From DAIDJM01 sp964250215 (lineage in GTDB: Bacteria > Pseudomonadota > Alphaproteobacteria > Acetobacterales > Acetobacteraceae), in contig CAXUEX010000143.1 in assembly GCA_964250215.1 (NCBI GenBank), positions 1-6,978 of the forward strand: a stretch of DNA of 6,978 nucleotides, in the 5' to 3' direction. The translations under genes were made by a program, and so were the position numbers. Shown here one piece after another: positions 6,328 to 6,978 of this stretch (positions are counted from its first letter, which is position 1; each line of letters begins with the position of its first letter). The notes under the pieces are model-generated. The model searched no databases. It worked only from the letters and a program-made list of their open reading frames with translations, and was not told the origin of the DNA.

Positions 6328-6978
6328 TGCGGCGCGGCTGACCTCGGCCGCCGAAGCCGCGGCCGATGCGGCGGGCGGGATCATCCGCCGGCATTTCCGG
6401 CAAGTTCCGGATGCAGAACTGAAACCCGATGCGAGCCCGGTGACGGTTGCCGACCGTTTGGCCGAGCGCGCCATGCGGGACATTCTCGCGGCCGCGTTTC
6501 CCGACCACGCCGTGCTGGGCGAGGAAGAAGGCGAGAGCGGCGCGGGCGCGGCATTCCGCTGGGTGCTGGACCCGATCGACGGCACGCGCGCGTTCATCAC
6601 CGGGCGGCCGGTGTTCGCGACGCTGATTGCGCTGCTGCACGAGGACCGGCCGGTGCTCGGCTTGATCGATCAGCCGATCACCGGCGAGCGCTGGATGGGC
6701 GTGGCGGGCGAGGCGACGCGGTTTCGCGGCGCGTTCGGCAGGGCGGGGGTGCGGCGTTGCTTGGCGCTGGATGCGGCCGAGCTTTCCTGCACGTCGCCGG
6801 AACTGCTCGGGGCGGCGCTGCCCAGGTTCCATAGGCTCGCGGCCGCGTGCCGGCGCACGAGCTGGGGTGGCGATGCGTATGCCTATGGGCTGCTGGCGCT
6901 GGGTCAGATCGACGTGATCGCAGAGGCCGGGCTGAAGCTGTGGGACTGGGCGGCGCTGGTGCCCATTATCGAGGGGGC
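6308..6978 (+). CDS. hisN: Histidinol-phosphatase HisN type (inositol monophosphatase superfamily), runs off right edge
   Basis: Mg-dependent phosphatase; the HisN branch removes phosphate from histidinol phosphate in histidine biosynthesis. The frame is open through 223 codons to the window end. Motifs are SPVTVADRLAE (43-53), GEEEG (71-75, metal ligand E72), LDPIDGTRAFITGRP (87-101, ligands D88 and D91), DQPITGERWMG (121-131), GGDAYAYGLLALGQIDV (187-203) and LKLWDWAALVPIIEG (209-223, ligand D213). FITGRP, IDQPI..ERW and GGD.YAYGLL favour HisN over plain inositol monophosphatase or CysQ. The GTG at 6308 is the only plausible start before the first helix and overlaps the cytochrome gene by 20 bases; no clear ribosome binding site precedes it. 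The ATG at 6327 is out of frame and stops after four codons. The C-terminal portion lies outside the window. The family is certain; the substrate is inferred. Confidence 0.87.
   Translation, partial: MPRLRSDAARLTSAAEAAADAAGGIIRRHFRQVPDAELKPDASPVTVADRLAERAMRDILAAAFPDHAVLGEEEGESGAGAAFRWVLDPIDGTRAFITGRPVFATLIALLHEDRPVLGLIDQPITGERWMGVAGEATRFRGAFGRAGVRRCLALDAAELSCTSPELLGAALPRFHRLAAACRRTSWGGDAYAYGLLALGQIDVIAEAGLKLWDWAALVPIIEG

Noticed and set aside
5698..6832. Minus-strand open frames of 300 and 234 codons over the cytochrome and hisN
   Set aside because: They are shadows of genes with CxxCH and DPIDGT motifs on the plus strand; composition is Arg/Ala-rich.

Overview
The window is GC-rich chromosomal DNA with tightly packed genes, GTG and TTG starts, and proteins that resemble alphaproteobacterial ones. 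The order cytochrome c (CycM type) / kdsB / pheA is a familiar alphaproteobacterial arrangement. The base composition and protein style suggest Rhodospirillales, perhaps Acetobacteraceae. The taxon is inferred; there is no rRNA or other marker here. kdsB implies a Gram-negative envelope with Kdo-containing lipopolysaccharide.

Left part (1-1137): an iron-uptake locus. On the minus strand, a periplasmic cupredoxin-like protein (FtrB type) is followed 9 bases later by an FTR1-family iron permease that runs off the left edge. Divergently, on the plus strand, lies a small four-helix membrane protein that looks like DUF6644. The two directions share one intergenic element at 564-592. It is an imperfect palindrome holding a Fur-type box at its centre, with -35/-10-like hexamers on both strands. 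The locus therefore looks like an iron-repressed divergent regulon.

Middle part (1174-5652, all minus strand): in transcription order, kdsB (CMP-Kdo synthesis), pheA (prephenate dehydratase with ACT domain, overlapping kdsB by ATGA), glgP (glycogen phosphorylase, GTG start, 68 bases after pheA) and a small VOC/glyoxalase-fold protein (47 bases after glgP). kdsB and pheA are clearly coupled. glgP and the VOC gene may be read from the same transcript, but their functions are unrelated.

Right part (5761-6978, plus strand): a membrane-anchored c-type cytochrome of the CycM type, divergent from kdsB. It overlaps the start of a HisN-type histidinol phosphatase of the inositol monophosphatase superfamily, which runs off the right edge.

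The longest stretch without a gene is 108 bases (5653-5760). I saw no RNA genes, mobile elements or CRISPR arrays. Most of the window is ordinary metabolism. The most unusual signal is the symmetric, Fur-box-centred divergent promoter of the iron locus, together with the DUF6644-like gene where a typical Ftr operon would have its iron-binding FtrA/P19 gene.
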